NCBI RefSeq assembly: GCF_000626635.1
Contig: NZ_CP007451.1
Coordinates: 2,108,001-2,172,000 of the forward strand
Direction of reading: 5' to 3'
DNA from: Draconibacterium orientale
GTDB taxonomy: Bacteria > Bacteroidota > Bacteroidia > Bacteroidales > Prolixibacteraceae
Length of the DNA stretch: 64,000 nucleotides
Shown: positions 25,789-33,693 of the stretch, piece by piece
How positions within the stretch are numbered: the first letter of the stretch is position 1
Layout of the letters: every line of letters starts with the position of its first letter
Position numbers and translations under genes: made by a program
Notes under the pieces: model-generated
Told to the model about the DNA's origin: nothing
What the model saw: the letters and a program-made list of their open reading frames with translations, nothing else
The model's database searches: none

Positions 25789-26976
25789 ATGTACGGAAAA
25801 ATTAAGAATGACCTTAGAAACACGCTTGAAGAGTTAAAAGAGCAGGGATTATATAAAAGCGAACGTATTATTACCACTTCGCAAAGTTCCGAAATTGCAG
25901 TGTCAACGGGAGAAACGGTGCTGAATTTTTGTGCCAACAATTACCTGGGACTGGCCAATAATCCCGAGGTGGTAAAAGCTGCTCAGGACATTATGAACGA
26001 CTGGGGATTCGGACTTTCATCAGTGCGTTTTATCTGCGGAACACAATCAATTCATAAGCAGTTGGAAGAAAAGGTTTCTGAATTCCTGGGAACTGAAGAC
26101 ACGATTCTTTACTGTGCCTGTTTTGATGCCAACGGAGGTGTTTTCGAACCACTGTTAGGTGCCGAATCGGCTATTATTTCTGATGAGTTAAACCATGCTT
26201 CGATTATTGATGGGGTGCGTTTGTGTAAGGCACAGCGTTTTCGTTACAAACACTCTGACATGGCCGAATTGGAGCAGTGTTTAAAAGATGCATCGGGAGC
26301 GAAATACCGTTTGATTGTTACCGATGGTGTTTTCTCGATGGATGGAGATATTGCCAACTTGCCCGACATTGTTAAGCTGGCAAAAAAATACGATGCGCTG
26401 GTAATGGTCGACGATTCTCACGCTACCGGTTACATCGGAAAAACAGGCCGTGGTACTGCAGAACATTATGGACTGCTTGGCGAAATCGATATTATAACCA
26501 CCACTTTCGGAAAAGCCATGGGTGGCGGAAACGGCGGATGTACATCTGGTCGCCGCGAAATTATTGATATGTTGCGTCAGCGTTCGCGCCCGTATTTGTT
26601 TTCGAATACTTTGGCACCTGCAACTGTTGGAGCAACCATGAAAGTGATTGAAATGCTTTCGGGGGGAGCGGATCTGCCAGCCAAAACAATGGCAAATGCC
26701 GATCGTTTCAGAACGAAAATGGAAGCTGCCGGTTTTGATCTTGTAAAAGGCGATACGGCTATTGTTCCGGTAATGGTGTATGATGAGCCGTTAGCCATAA
26801 AATTTGCCGACGAACTGTTAAAAGAAGGCGTTTATGTTATCGGATTCTGTTTCCCGGTTGTACCTCGCGGAAAGGCCAGGATACGGGTTCAGCTTTCGGC
26901 TGCTCACTCGTTTGAGGAAATCGACAGAGCTGTAGCTGCCTTTACTAAGGTTGGAAAAGAACTGGGTATTATTTAA
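25789..26976 (+). CDS. kbl: Glycine C-acetyltransferase (2-amino-3-ketobutyrate CoA ligase)
   Basis: This PLP enzyme of the alpha-oxoamine synthase family converts 2-amino-3-ketobutyrate and CoA to glycine and acetyl-CoA in threonine breakdown. I choose the ATG at 25789 (MYGKIKNDLRNTLEEL), which gives 395 residues, the family norm; the frame runs open for 20 codons upstream through promoter-like sequence. Motifs are CANNYLGLA, FGLSSVRFICGTQ, DELNHASIIDG, VDDSHATGYIG and TTTFGKAMGGGNGG with the Schiff-base Lys242. No threonine dehydrogenase gene is adjacent. 8-amino-7-oxononanoate synthase is an alternative, but the SVRFICGTQ segment favours Kbl. Confidence 0.92.
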   Translation: MYGKIKNDLRNTLEELKEQGLYKSERIITTSQSSEIAVSTGETVLNFCANNYLGLANNPEVVKAAQDIMNDWGFGLSSVRFICGTQSIHKQLEEKVSEFLGTEDTILYCACFDANGGVFEPLLGAESAIISDELNHASIIDGVRLCKAQRFRYKHSDMAELEQCLKDASGAKYRLIVTDGVFSMDGDIANLPDIVKLAKKYDALVMVDDSHATGYIGKTGRGTAEHYGLLGEIDIITTTFGKAMGGGNGGCTSGRREIIDMLRQRSRPYLFSNTLAPATVGATMKVIEMLSGGADLPAKTMANADRFRTKMEAAGFDLVKGDTAIVPVMVYDEPLAIKFADELLKEGVYVIGFCFPVVPRGKARIRVQLSAAHSFEEIDRAVAAFTKVGKELGII

Positions 26977-26995
26977 TACTGATATTTAATTTCAT

Positions 26996-27091
26996 AGCCC
27001 TGGCGGACTATGCTATAAAGTATCGGGGCCTTACTCCTTTTACTTCTTAGGGCTGAAAGTCCGGAACGTAATAGCGCAGTCCGTAAGGGCT
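26996..27091. repeat. Structured intergenic element after kbl
   Basis: Nested inverted arms AGCCC/GGGCT (26996-27000, 27087-27091) and GGACT/AGTCC (27005-27009, 27078-27082) bound a 96-nt segment 20 bp after the kbl stop. It may be a decayed repeat or a transcript-end structure. Confidence 0.4.
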
Positions 27092-27114
27092 GCGAATTAA
27101 AGGAATATAAAACT

Positions 27115-27196
27115 GTCATTTCGAAGGAGGAACGACTGAGAAATCTGTTAGGTCAGAGCTGTGAAGTAACAGATTTCTCACTTCGTTCGAAATGAC
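27115..27196. repeat. Dispersed palindromic element, GTCATTTCGAA family, copy 1
   Basis: Inverted arms of about 30 bp begin with GTCATTTCGAA and end TTCGAAATGAC, with GAGAAATCTGTTA inside each arm. A second copy is at 38724-38804. Confidence 0.8.
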
Positions 27197-27230
27197 ATAC
27201 AGTTTAAACTCACCCGCTGAATGTTTTAAA

Positions 27231-27758
27231 TTATTTTATCCCCCGAATAGACTGTGTTGAAATATCCTGGCCAATTTTATCCGCAGCTTTTTTGAATTTA
27301 GCTGCTGTGATTGCTTCTACAGATAGCCCAATTGAACCTCCGGAATTGTGAATGCCAAATTCAGCAATCGCATTAAATTTATCCTCTTCATCTAGCTCTT
27401 CGCGGAATATTGCCGAGAAATTCTCGCTTCGAATCCGCGAAATATTCCTGAATTTTATGGCAAAAAAACCTTCAGTTCCCTGGTAGTAATACGTTTTGTT
27501 TTTTGGGTTGTACGTGGCTTTGGTCATGGTTTCGTGCCGGGGCTTTTCTTTAATGTATTTCCCCTCTTGCTGCGGAAAAACCAAAAGCAATTTGTAGCTG
27601 CCTTCATCGAGGTGTTTAAAGCTCACTTTCCCTTTTTCGCCGGTAACCTGAAAGGCGATTAACTGGCCTCCCTTTTCGAGATAAACCCCGGTATTTTCGG
27701 CCGGTTTGCCAATAAAAATGGACAGAATGCTAAAAAAGAGTACAATAAATAAGTTCAT
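27231..27758 (-). CDS. Secreted hypothetical protein
   Basis: I do not recognise a named family. The 175-residue product has a short N-terminal hydrophobic segment (residues 1-17) that should direct export. Residues 22-60 (GVYLEKGGQLIAFQVTGEKGKVSFKHLDEGSYKLLLVFP, read as overlapping short strands) look like a beta-sandwich of the carboxypeptidase-regulatory type. The middle contains KTYYYQGTEGFFAIKFRNISRI, and the C-terminal part is mixed helical with a SVEAITAAKFKKAADK segment. There is no lipobox. It lies alone between repeat-rich gaps. Confidence 0.6.
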   Translation of the reverse strand: MNLFIVLFFSILSIFIGKPAENTGVYLEKGGQLIAFQVTGEKGKVSFKHLDEGSYKLLLVFPQQEGKYIKEKPRHETMTKATYNPKNKTYYYQGTEGFFAIKFRNISRIRSENFSAIFREELDEEDKFNAIAEFGIHNSGGSIGLSVEAITAAKFKKAADKIGQDISTQSIRGIK

Positions 27759-27874
27759 ATTGAGCTTAAAATTGGTGAAATTAGATTTGAATAAAAATTG
27801 GCGAGAGGATTTGTTTTAAACAATGGGGTGTGAACAAAAGAAAAGGATGTCCCGAAAGAAGCTCTTTTGGGGCC

Positions 27875-27935
27875 GTCACCCTGAACTTGTTTCAGGGTCT
27901 GTTTAATCTAGATTCTGAAACAAGTTAAGAATGAC
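27875..27935. repeat. Palindromic element, GTCACCCTGAACTTGTTTCAG family, copy 1
   Basis: Left arm GTCACCCTGAACTTGTTTCA and right arm AGATTCTGAAACAAGTT..GAC are approximately complementary. Elements of this form are widely dispersed in bacterial intergenic DNA. Confidence 0.75.
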
Positions 27936-28050
27936 GCAGTGAGCTTACTCTTTGAACATCCTAAAATGTCATAAGCGCTTAGCGCGTATTAAGTCAAAAT
28001 ATTATTGATTAATTGAATATCCGTTCTATGTCATAATTAATATTTAGCAC

Positions 28051-28133
28051 GTCATGCTGAACTTGTTTCAGCATCTTTCGCCACTAATAATCAGCTATTT
28101 GCAAAAAAGACCCTGAAATAAGTCCAGGGTGAC
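28051..28133. repeat. Palindromic element, GTCATGCTGAACTTGTTTCAG family, copy 2
   Basis: Same design as the copy at 27875: GTCATGCTGAACTTGTTTCA on the left and AGACCCTGAAATAAGTCCAG on the right. Here the two arms match different variants, suggesting recombination between copies. Confidence 0.75.
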
Positions 28134-28168
28134 GGTCTGGTTGTGACTAATTACGGACATTCAATTGA

Positions 28169-30763
28169 TTAAAAAGCATCATCCAAAGTGCGAATGCTCA
28201 ACACTTCGTTCAGCTTTTCTTCCGAAATATCGGTTTTTAAATTGATCGATACTTTTTCGTTTGGCAGCAAATCAAAGTAATTGTCGGAGAAGAAACCTTC
28301 TTCGTCGCCAATTTGCAGGTAAAGATTTTTTGCCAGCTTGTCGGTTTTTAAAGCAATATCAACACCGTTATCGGCTTTTGTAATGGCATATTCAACCTGC
28401 GGAGCTTTAACGCTAAGGTTTTTAAATGGCAGGAAGTAATAATTGTTTTTCGAAAGTACTTCGCCATTTGCAACCAGCTCGGTGGTGAATACAATGTTTT
28501 TCAGATTTCTTCTGTATTTGTAACGCCACTCGTTTTTGTTTACATCGAAATAGTCGTCGCTCGAGTTGGCAGGAATATCAACCAGGTGCGCTTCTTCCCA
28601 AATCACTTTGCCATCGAAATCAACCATTTGCATGCGAAGCTCGGCTTGTATTGGCTCAAGGTTGTCGTTAACAATACCCACTTTAAACTTAATTCCTTCT
28701 TCGTAGGGGCTCACCAAAACCTGGCTAAATCCTTTTTTCACGTAGTACTGCAGCGCCTTCCATTTTTGGTAGTAATCGGTTGAGCTCCACGAAGCCACCG
28801 GCCAAACATCGTTAATTTGCCAGTACAAACTTCCCATGCAATAGGGCATTGCACGACGGTGTCCTTCCAGTCCGAATTTAATTCCATCGGCTTGCAACAC
28901 GTGGTTTACATACAGGAACGATTCAAAATCCTTTGGTTTTTTATACTCCTGAAGCATGTAATATTCGATGGTTCCGTTGCCGATCGATGAGCGCTGGTGC
29001 GACTCCATCACTTCCGAGTAAATATCGTAATCTTCCGGCTTGGTGTATTTACGTACTGTTGCCATTTCAGGGAAACTCTGGAAACCGTATTCGCTCATAA
29101 AACGCGCCAGGTGTGTTGCGTAAGTGCTGAACGGCTCTTTGCCCCACCAAACACCCCAGTAGTGTTCGTCGCCATTTACAAGGTCGGCCTGTTCGCCAAG
29201 CCCCGACGATGGACTTGAGCCCCAGTAACTGCGCGAAGGATCGTATTCGTTTACCACATCGGGCAGTGTTTTATGGAAAATATCAACATAAGCCTGCCAA
29301 ACTTTCTCAGGTACATCTTCGCCTTCTTTTTCAGCCAGAGCTTTCCATCCCCAGGTGTTCCAGGCGGTAAGGATTTCGTTGTTTCCGCACCACAGTGCAA
29401 TACTTGGGTGATTGCGCAAACGTTTTACATTGTCGATTGCTTCGTATTTGATGCTTTCCAAAAACTCCGGATTATTGGGAAACATAGCACAGGCAAACAT
29501 AAAATCCTGCCATACCAGAATCCCGTTTTCGTCGCAGAGATCGTAGAAAATATCGTTTTCGTAGATGCCTCCACCCCAGATACGCAACATATTGTTGTTG
29601 GCATCTTTGGCATTGGTAACCACTTTTCGGTAATTTTCGTCGGTAACGCGTGGCAGGAACATGTCGTTCGGAATGTAGTTGGCACCTTTCATAAATACCG
29701 GATGTCCGTTCAGCTTGAAATAAAACGAAGTGCCATCGTCGTCTTTTTCGCGAACCAGTTCCAGCGTGCGAATTCCAATTCGGGTATTTTCTGTAACCGT
29801 GCGGCCTTTCACATTCAAAACGCCTGAGAGGTTATATAAATGAGCCTCTCCCAAACCGTTGGTCCACCAAAGTTGAGGATTGGCAATTTCGAATTCAACC
29901 GAATATTTGTTTACGCCCGGAGTCAGATTCACTTCGCTTGAAGCGAGTGGCTGTCCGTCGTTATTCATGGTTATTGTTGCTTTTGTTTTCTTGACTGCAT
30001 CTACTTCGAAAACAGCTGTAAATGTTGCTTTTTCGTCGGAAACTTCGTGCTGAACGATTTGCAGGTTTTCGATAGTGGCATTGTCCCAGGCTTTTAGGTA
30101 AACAGGTTTCCAGATACCGCTGGTTACCAGTCGTGGTCCCCAGTCCCATCCATAGTGATAACCTGCTTTACGGGTATAAATGCTTACGCGTTTGTTGCCT
30201 TCCACTTCGCCGCGTTCGGCCTGGTCGTTTTCACCACCCGGATAAACAAAACCGTTGGCGTCGTATTTTTTTAAGCCTTCAACAATTGGCGAACGGAAAA
30301 CAATGTGTATTTCGTTATCACCTTCTTTTAAAAGGTCTTTTACATCAACCTGCCACTCGCGAAACATGTTATCGGCCGAAAGTACTTTTTCTCCGTTCAG
30401 CGAAACATCGGCATAGGTGTCGAGTCCTTCAAAATCGAGAACAACTTTGTCGCGACTCAGAAATGATTTGTCAACTGTGAAAGTGCTTTTGTATTCCCAG
30501 TCAACTTTGTCGATCCATTGCTGATCCAGTTCATTCAAACGATAAAACGGATCTTCAATTTTTTCGTTGGCCAGTAAATCGGTGTGCACTGTTCCCGGAA
30601 CCGTTGCAGGCAACCATTCATTTTCACCTGCCTGGCTAAAGGTCCAGTTGGTGTTCAGTTCTTTTTGTATCATAAGGTCGGGGCCTGATTCATTGGTTGT
30701 ACACGCTACAGAAAAGAGCAGCGCAAAAATGGCCGGAAGCGGCCAGCGGTTAATCGCATTCAT
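28169..30763 (-). CDS. Beta-mannosidase, glycoside hydrolase family 2 (lipoprotein)
   Basis: This 864-residue exported enzyme should release mannose from the non-reducing end of beta-mannosides. A lipoprotein signal ends at FSVAC (Cys21). The GH2 order is visible: sugar-binding jelly roll (about 30-225, with VPGTVHTDLL and YRLNELDQQWIDKVDWEYK), immunoglobulin-like domain (230-330), TIM barrel (about 340-650) and C-terminal beta domains. The acid/base is Glu463 in WCGNNEI and the nucleophile Glu558 in FMSEYGFQS. GWDWGPRLVTSGIW is the beta-mannosidase-type segment. No SusC/SusD pair or other glycosidase is adjacent, so it is not part of a visible utilisation locus. Confidence 0.93.
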   Translation of the reverse strand: MNAINRWPLPAIFALLFSVACTTNESGPDLMIQKELNTNWTFSQAGENEWLPATVPGTVHTDLLANEKIEDPFYRLNELDQQWIDKVDWEYKSTFTVDKSFLSRDKVVLDFEGLDTYADVSLNGEKVLSADNMFREWQVDVKDLLKEGDNEIHIVFRSPIVEGLKKYDANGFVYPGGENDQAERGEVEGNKRVSIYTRKAGYHYGWDWGPRLVTSGIWKPVYLKAWDNATIENLQIVQHEVSDEKATFTAVFEVDAVKKTKATITMNNDGQPLASSEVNLTPGVNKYSVEFEIANPQLWWTNGLGEAHLYNLSGVLNVKGRTVTENTRIGIRTLELVREKDDDGTSFYFKLNGHPVFMKGANYIPNDMFLPRVTDENYRKVVTNAKDANNNMLRIWGGGIYENDIFYDLCDENGILVWQDFMFACAMFPNNPEFLESIKYEAIDNVKRLRNHPSIALWCGNNEILTAWNTWGWKALAEKEGEDVPEKVWQAYVDIFHKTLPDVVNEYDPSRSYWGSSPSSGLGEQADLVNGDEHYWGVWWGKEPFSTYATHLARFMSEYGFQSFPEMATVRKYTKPEDYDIYSEVMESHQRSSIGNGTIEYYMLQEYKKPKDFESFLYVNHVLQADGIKFGLEGHRRAMPYCMGSLYWQINDVWPVASWSSTDYYQKWKALQYYVKKGFSQVLVSPYEEGIKFKVGIVNDNLEPIQAELRMQMVDFDGKVIWEEAHLVDIPANSSDDYFDVNKNEWRYKYRRNLKNIVFTTELVANGEVLSKNNYYFLPFKNLSVKAPQVEYAITKADNGVDIALKTDKLAKNLYLQIGDEEGFFSDNYFDLLPNEKVSINLKTDISEEKLNEVLSIRTLDDAF

Positions 30764-30994
30764 AGTATAATCGTTTATTACTTGTCAAAATTGATAAAAA
30801 CACAAAGAATAACCTAGAGATTGCCCTTAAATATATTCAATTTTCTTGTTTTGGAGATTCTGTTTGCCGTGGAGAAAGGAAGAAAAGCAGGTACAGTAAT
30901 CTGGCGTTCAGGATCATTTTGAAATGAATGCTGCGAATTGGAACAGAGGGTAAATTTAACTGAATCGAAGGTGCAAAAAACGGCGCTTTGTAGT

Positions 30995-31183
30995 TTATTC
31001 GTCCTTTTCGGTGGTAGAGATTTTTAGCGGGAAATAAAGCGGGCAAAACCTAAAAAGTCCCGTGGCCAATGGAATGATGCCAATCAAACCCCACCAACTG
31101 TCGAAAATAACGCCGATAATCGCAATTATCAATCCTGCAATTATTCGTAATAGTCTGTCAATTGATCCTACGTTTGCTTTCAT
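30995..31183 (-). CDS. DUF2892 (YgaP-like) small membrane protein
   Basis: The 62-residue protein has the DUF2892 opening MKANVGSIDRLLRIIAGLII and two membrane helices separated by DSWWG, then GIIPLATGLFRFCPLY, the second family hallmark. In many bacteria the same module is fused to a rhodanese domain or stands alone; its function is unknown. The C-terminus is short and charged. No partner gene adjoins it. Confidence 0.88.
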   Translation of the reverse strand: MKANVGSIDRLLRIIAGLIIAIIGVIFDSWWGLIGIIPLATGLFRFCPLYFPLKISTTEKDE

Positions 31184-31363
31184 TTTTTCTCTGTTTTAAG
31201 TTTGTTCTGAAACAGTTAGGTGGGGTGTTATGTTCAAGGGGGATTGATAGACAAAGAAAGTCGTAAATTAGAAATTTGCCCCACTCTGAGCTTTTTTGTG
31301 CAATCAGTTTAAAGTTCCTTTCGGTTTTTTCGTCCGGGGCGGCGAACCATCTCTATCCAACTG

Positions 31364-31564
31364 TCTTCGCCGGACGAGTTCGACTTCACTCACTTTCCCG
31401 GCGCTTCCTGACTGCCGTCAGTCGCACCGGGTTATCGCTTTTCGCCCCTTTGGGGCTCTTAATTAAAGCGCTGAAAGTGCTTTTTACTTTAGCCTGGGGC
31501 GGCGTAATTCTTTGAATTACGTTGCCCTGGGTAAAAGGTTGTCGTGTAAATCGTCCGGCGAAGA
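31364..31564 (+). repeat. 201-bp hairpin-rich element bounded by 14-bp inverted repeats
   Basis: TCTTCGCCGGACGA (31364-31377) and TCGTCCGGCGAAGA (31551-31564) are perfect complements. Inside are a nested hairpin CCCGG..CTGAC/GTCAG..CCGGG (31397-31431), a GCCCC-TTT-GGGGC hairpin (31444-31456) and a long one at 31493-31531. The last has 18 consecutive pairs on the plus strand, four of them G-U, over a 3-nt loop. The segment is richer in G+C than its flanks and holds no credible ORF. It sits in a 539-bp gap (31184-31722). Confidence 0.7.
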
Positions 31565-31635
31565 AAGTAGTTCAATGCTCATGGTTGTTCTGGACGAAAA
31601 ATAGCTGTCTTCCCTTGATCGACTTTCAGTGAAAA

Positions 31636-31670
31636 AAAAGCCCGGTCCGAAATGAACCAGGCTTTTGAAA
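31636..31670 (-). terminator. Terminator of pgk
   Basis: AAAAGCCCGGT (31636-31646) pairs with ACCAGGCTTTT (31656-31666), one mismatch, T run on the minus strand. It lies 57 bp past the pgk stop. Confidence 0.75.
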
Positions 31671-31722
31671 AATATTGTAACCTTCTTATCAGTTCTTCCC
31701 TTTAGGGAAGTTAGAAGGGTTA

Positions 31723-32919
31723 TTATTCGCCACGAACAGCAGCAACACCAGGAAGTGTTTTTCCTTCGAGGTATTCGAGCAATGCGCCACCTGCAGTTGA
31801 GATGTACGAAACACCATCAGCAAAGCCCAATTGGTTAACCGCAGCTACCGAGTCGCCACCGCCAACAAGCGAGAATGCACCTTTTTTTGTTGCTTCAACA
31901 ACCGCTTCACCAACTGCTCTTGTTCCTTCAGCAAAAGCTTCCATTTCGAAAACACCGATCGGACCATTCCAAAGAATTGTTCCCGATTTTTCGATTACCT
32001 TTTTAAAGTCTTCAATAGCATCAGGACCGGCATCCAATCCCATCCATCCGTCAGGAATTTCGCCAATAGGAAGCACTTTTGTGTTGGCATCGTTGCTAAA
32101 TGCATCGGCAGCAACAACGTCGCTTGCCATGTATAAATTCACGCCTTTTTCTTTTGCCAGCTTTTCAATGTTCAATGCTGTTTCCAGGAATTCGTCTTCG
32201 CAAATTGAGCTACCTACTTTACCGCCGTGTGCTTTCACAAAAGTAAATTTCATTCCACCACCCAAAATAAGGTTGTCTACTTTGTCGAGCAGGTTTTCGA
32301 TAATGGTAATTTTCGACGAAACTTTAGCTCCACCCATAATTGCAGTAAGCGGACGCTGTGGAGCTTTTACCACTTTGTCAAGGCTTTCAACTTCGCTTTC
32401 AATCAGGTAACCAAACATTTTGTCGTTCGGGAAAAATTTGGCAATAACAGCTGTTGATGCGTGTGCACGGTGAGCTGTACCGAAAGCATCGTTTACCCAG
32501 CAGTCTCCGTTTTCAGCTAATTTAGCAGCAAATTCTTCGTCGCCGGCAGTTTCTTCTTTGTAAAAACGCAGGTTTTCCAGAATCAGAACTTCGCCCGGTT
32601 TTACATTCTCTGCCATGGCTTTTACTTCGTCGCCAATACAGTCAGGAGCAATCTTTACAGTAGCACCACCAAGCAACTCGCTCAGGTGATTTACCAACGG
32701 TTTCAGCGAGAATTTTTCTTCCGGCCCGTTTTTCGGACGACCAAGGTGCGACATGATGATTGGAGAACCACCACCTTCAATAATTTTTTTAATTGTAGGA
32801 AGTGCTGCACGCATACGTGTATCGTCGGTAATCTCGAATTTGTCGTTTAAAGGCACGTTGAAATCAACGCGAATAAGAGCTCTCTTTCCTTTAAAATCGT
32901 AGCTGCTAATAGTTTGCAT
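31723..32919 (-). CDS. pgk: Phosphoglycerate kinase
   Basis: The 398-residue glycolytic kinase transfers phosphate from 1,3-bisphosphoglycerate to ADP. I start it at 32919 ([23 protein letters not shown] read in two parts), since the 30 codons upstream carry no conserved sequence and include the -7 box. Features are RVDFNVPL and the triose-binding [17 protein letters not shown], and the ATP-binding GGGDSVAA near the C-terminus. Length is normal. A terminator follows on the same strand; the gene is monocistronic. Confidence 0.96.
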   Translation of the reverse strand: MQTISSYDFKGKRALIRVDFNVPLNDKFEITDDTRMRAALPTIKKIIEGGGSPIIMSHLGRPKNGPEEKFSLKPLVNHLSELLGGATVKIAPDCIGDEVKAMAENVKPGEVLILENLRFYKEETAGDEEFAAKLAENGDCWVNDAFGTAHRAHASTAVIAKFFPNDKMFGYLIESEVESLDKVVKAPQRPLTAIMGGAKVSSKITIIENLLDKVDNLILGGGMKFTFVKAHGGKVGSSICEDEFLETALNIEKLAKEKGVNLYMASDVVAADAFSNDANTKVLPIGEIPDGWMGLDAGPDAIEDFKKVIEKSGTILWNGPIGVFEMEAFAEGTRAVGEAVVEATKKGAFSLVGGGDSVAAVNQLGFADGVSYISTAGGALLEYLEGKTLPGVAAVRGE

Positions 32920-32956
32920 GATATTATATTTTTTAATGTTTTTTGAAAAATCCAAC

Positions 32957-32964
32957 CAAAGATA
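32957..32964 (-). promoter_or_regulatory. -7 box of pgk
   Basis: TATCTTTG on the minus strand fits TAnnTTTG and lies 38 bp upstream of the chosen ATG. No clear -33 TTG is at standard spacing. Confidence 0.5.
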
Positions 32965-33110
32965 GAAATTAATAGCACGAAAAAACAGCAGAATTTTAAG
33001 GCCTTTCATAATTTAATGTTGCGGTAAGATTTAAAGGAATGGAGGAGTGGTTGAATATTAGGATGTTGGAATAATCGAATGCGAAAATACAGAAATGCTT
33101 TAATGCATAA

Positions 33111-33172
33111 ATGTACTAAGGATCCGATCCGTATAATTTTTATCAAACACGGATCGGATCCTTTTTGTACAT
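33111..33172 (+). terminator. Orphan terminator-like hairpin
   Basis: A perfect 15-bp stem rich in GGATCCGATCC (33118-33132 with 33149-33163), flanked by matching ATGTAC/GTACAT arms, ends in TTTTT on the plus strand. No annotated gene precedes it on that strand. It could end an unrecognised small RNA. Confidence 0.55.
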
Positions 33173-33352
33173 AGAAAAATTTAGTAGTGCTAATTCTATG
33201 TGCTTAGCGCGTAAATCAAATCTACCGTGTCCTATGTGTCCATTGTGGTTCAAAAGAAAACTTCGTGTCTTAGCGTCTTAGTGTTAAAAGGTTTTTACCA
33301 CAAAGTGGCACAAAGAAGGCACCAAGTTTCACAAAGACGAAAAGCTCGTGGC
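33171..33352. repeat. TTAGCGCGTAAATC dispersed repeat, copy A
   Basis: About 182 bp, containing GCTTAGCGCGTAAATCAAAT, TGTCCTATGTGTC, CTTCGTGTCTTAGCGTCTTA and CCACAAAGTGGCACAAAGAA. Copy B, 262 bp downstream, is nearly identical. Confidence 0.85.
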
Positions 33353-33432
33353 TCGTTACGTAAATGAATTTCGATTGCAGAGAAAGAAAGTTGACAGTTT
33401 TCAGTCGCAGTTAACAGTTTAGCAATTCAGCA

Positions 33433-33612
33433 ATAGAACAATTTAGCAGCGCTAATTCTATACGCTTAGCGCGTAAATCAAATCTACCATGTCCTATGTG
33501 TCTATTGTGGTTCAAAAGAAAACTTCGTGTCTTAGCGTCTTCGTGTTAAAAGATTTCTACCACAAAGTGGCACAAAGAAGGCACAAAGTCACACAAAGAA
33601 GAAAAGCGCGTG
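33433..33612. repeat. TTAGCGCGTAAATC dispersed repeat, copy B
   Basis: Nearly identical to copy A over its whole length, in direct orientation. The two make a tandem duplication that fills most of the pgk-holB gap. Confidence 0.85.
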
Positions 33613-33657
33613 GATAGCGGCTCATAGCTCACAGCTTTGCCAACTGTATTTTGCATA

Positions 33658-33689
33658 TTGCCAATTTTCAGAATTAAGTACTATTTTTG
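33658..33689 (+). promoter_or_regulatory. holB promoter, possibly leaderless
   Basis: TTG (33658-33660) and TATTTTTG (33682-33689) are 21 bp apart, the best -33/-7 match in the window. The predicted transcript start falls at or within 2 nt of the holB ATG (33694). Confidence 0.6.
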
Positions 33690-33693
33690 GCTT

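Larger units (their letters stand above)
27759..28168. other. Repeat-rich intergenic gap, 410 bp
   Basis: The gap holds two related palindromic elements (27875-27935 and 28051-28133) and a fragment AAGCGCTTAGCGCGTA near 27973 that belongs to a repeat found at 33.2, 33.5 and 46.3 kb. No ORF is credible. Confidence 0.6.

Noticed and set aside
31276-31515. 79-residue plus-strand ORF in the 31.2-31.7 kb gap
   Set aside because: It runs through the hairpin-rich element and shows no domain or codon bias; the structure explains the sequence better.
31802-32410. 202-residue plus-strand ORF over pgk
   Set aside because: A Ser/Pro/Thr-rich frame shadow inside an intact, highly conserved pgk; no signal or motif of its own.
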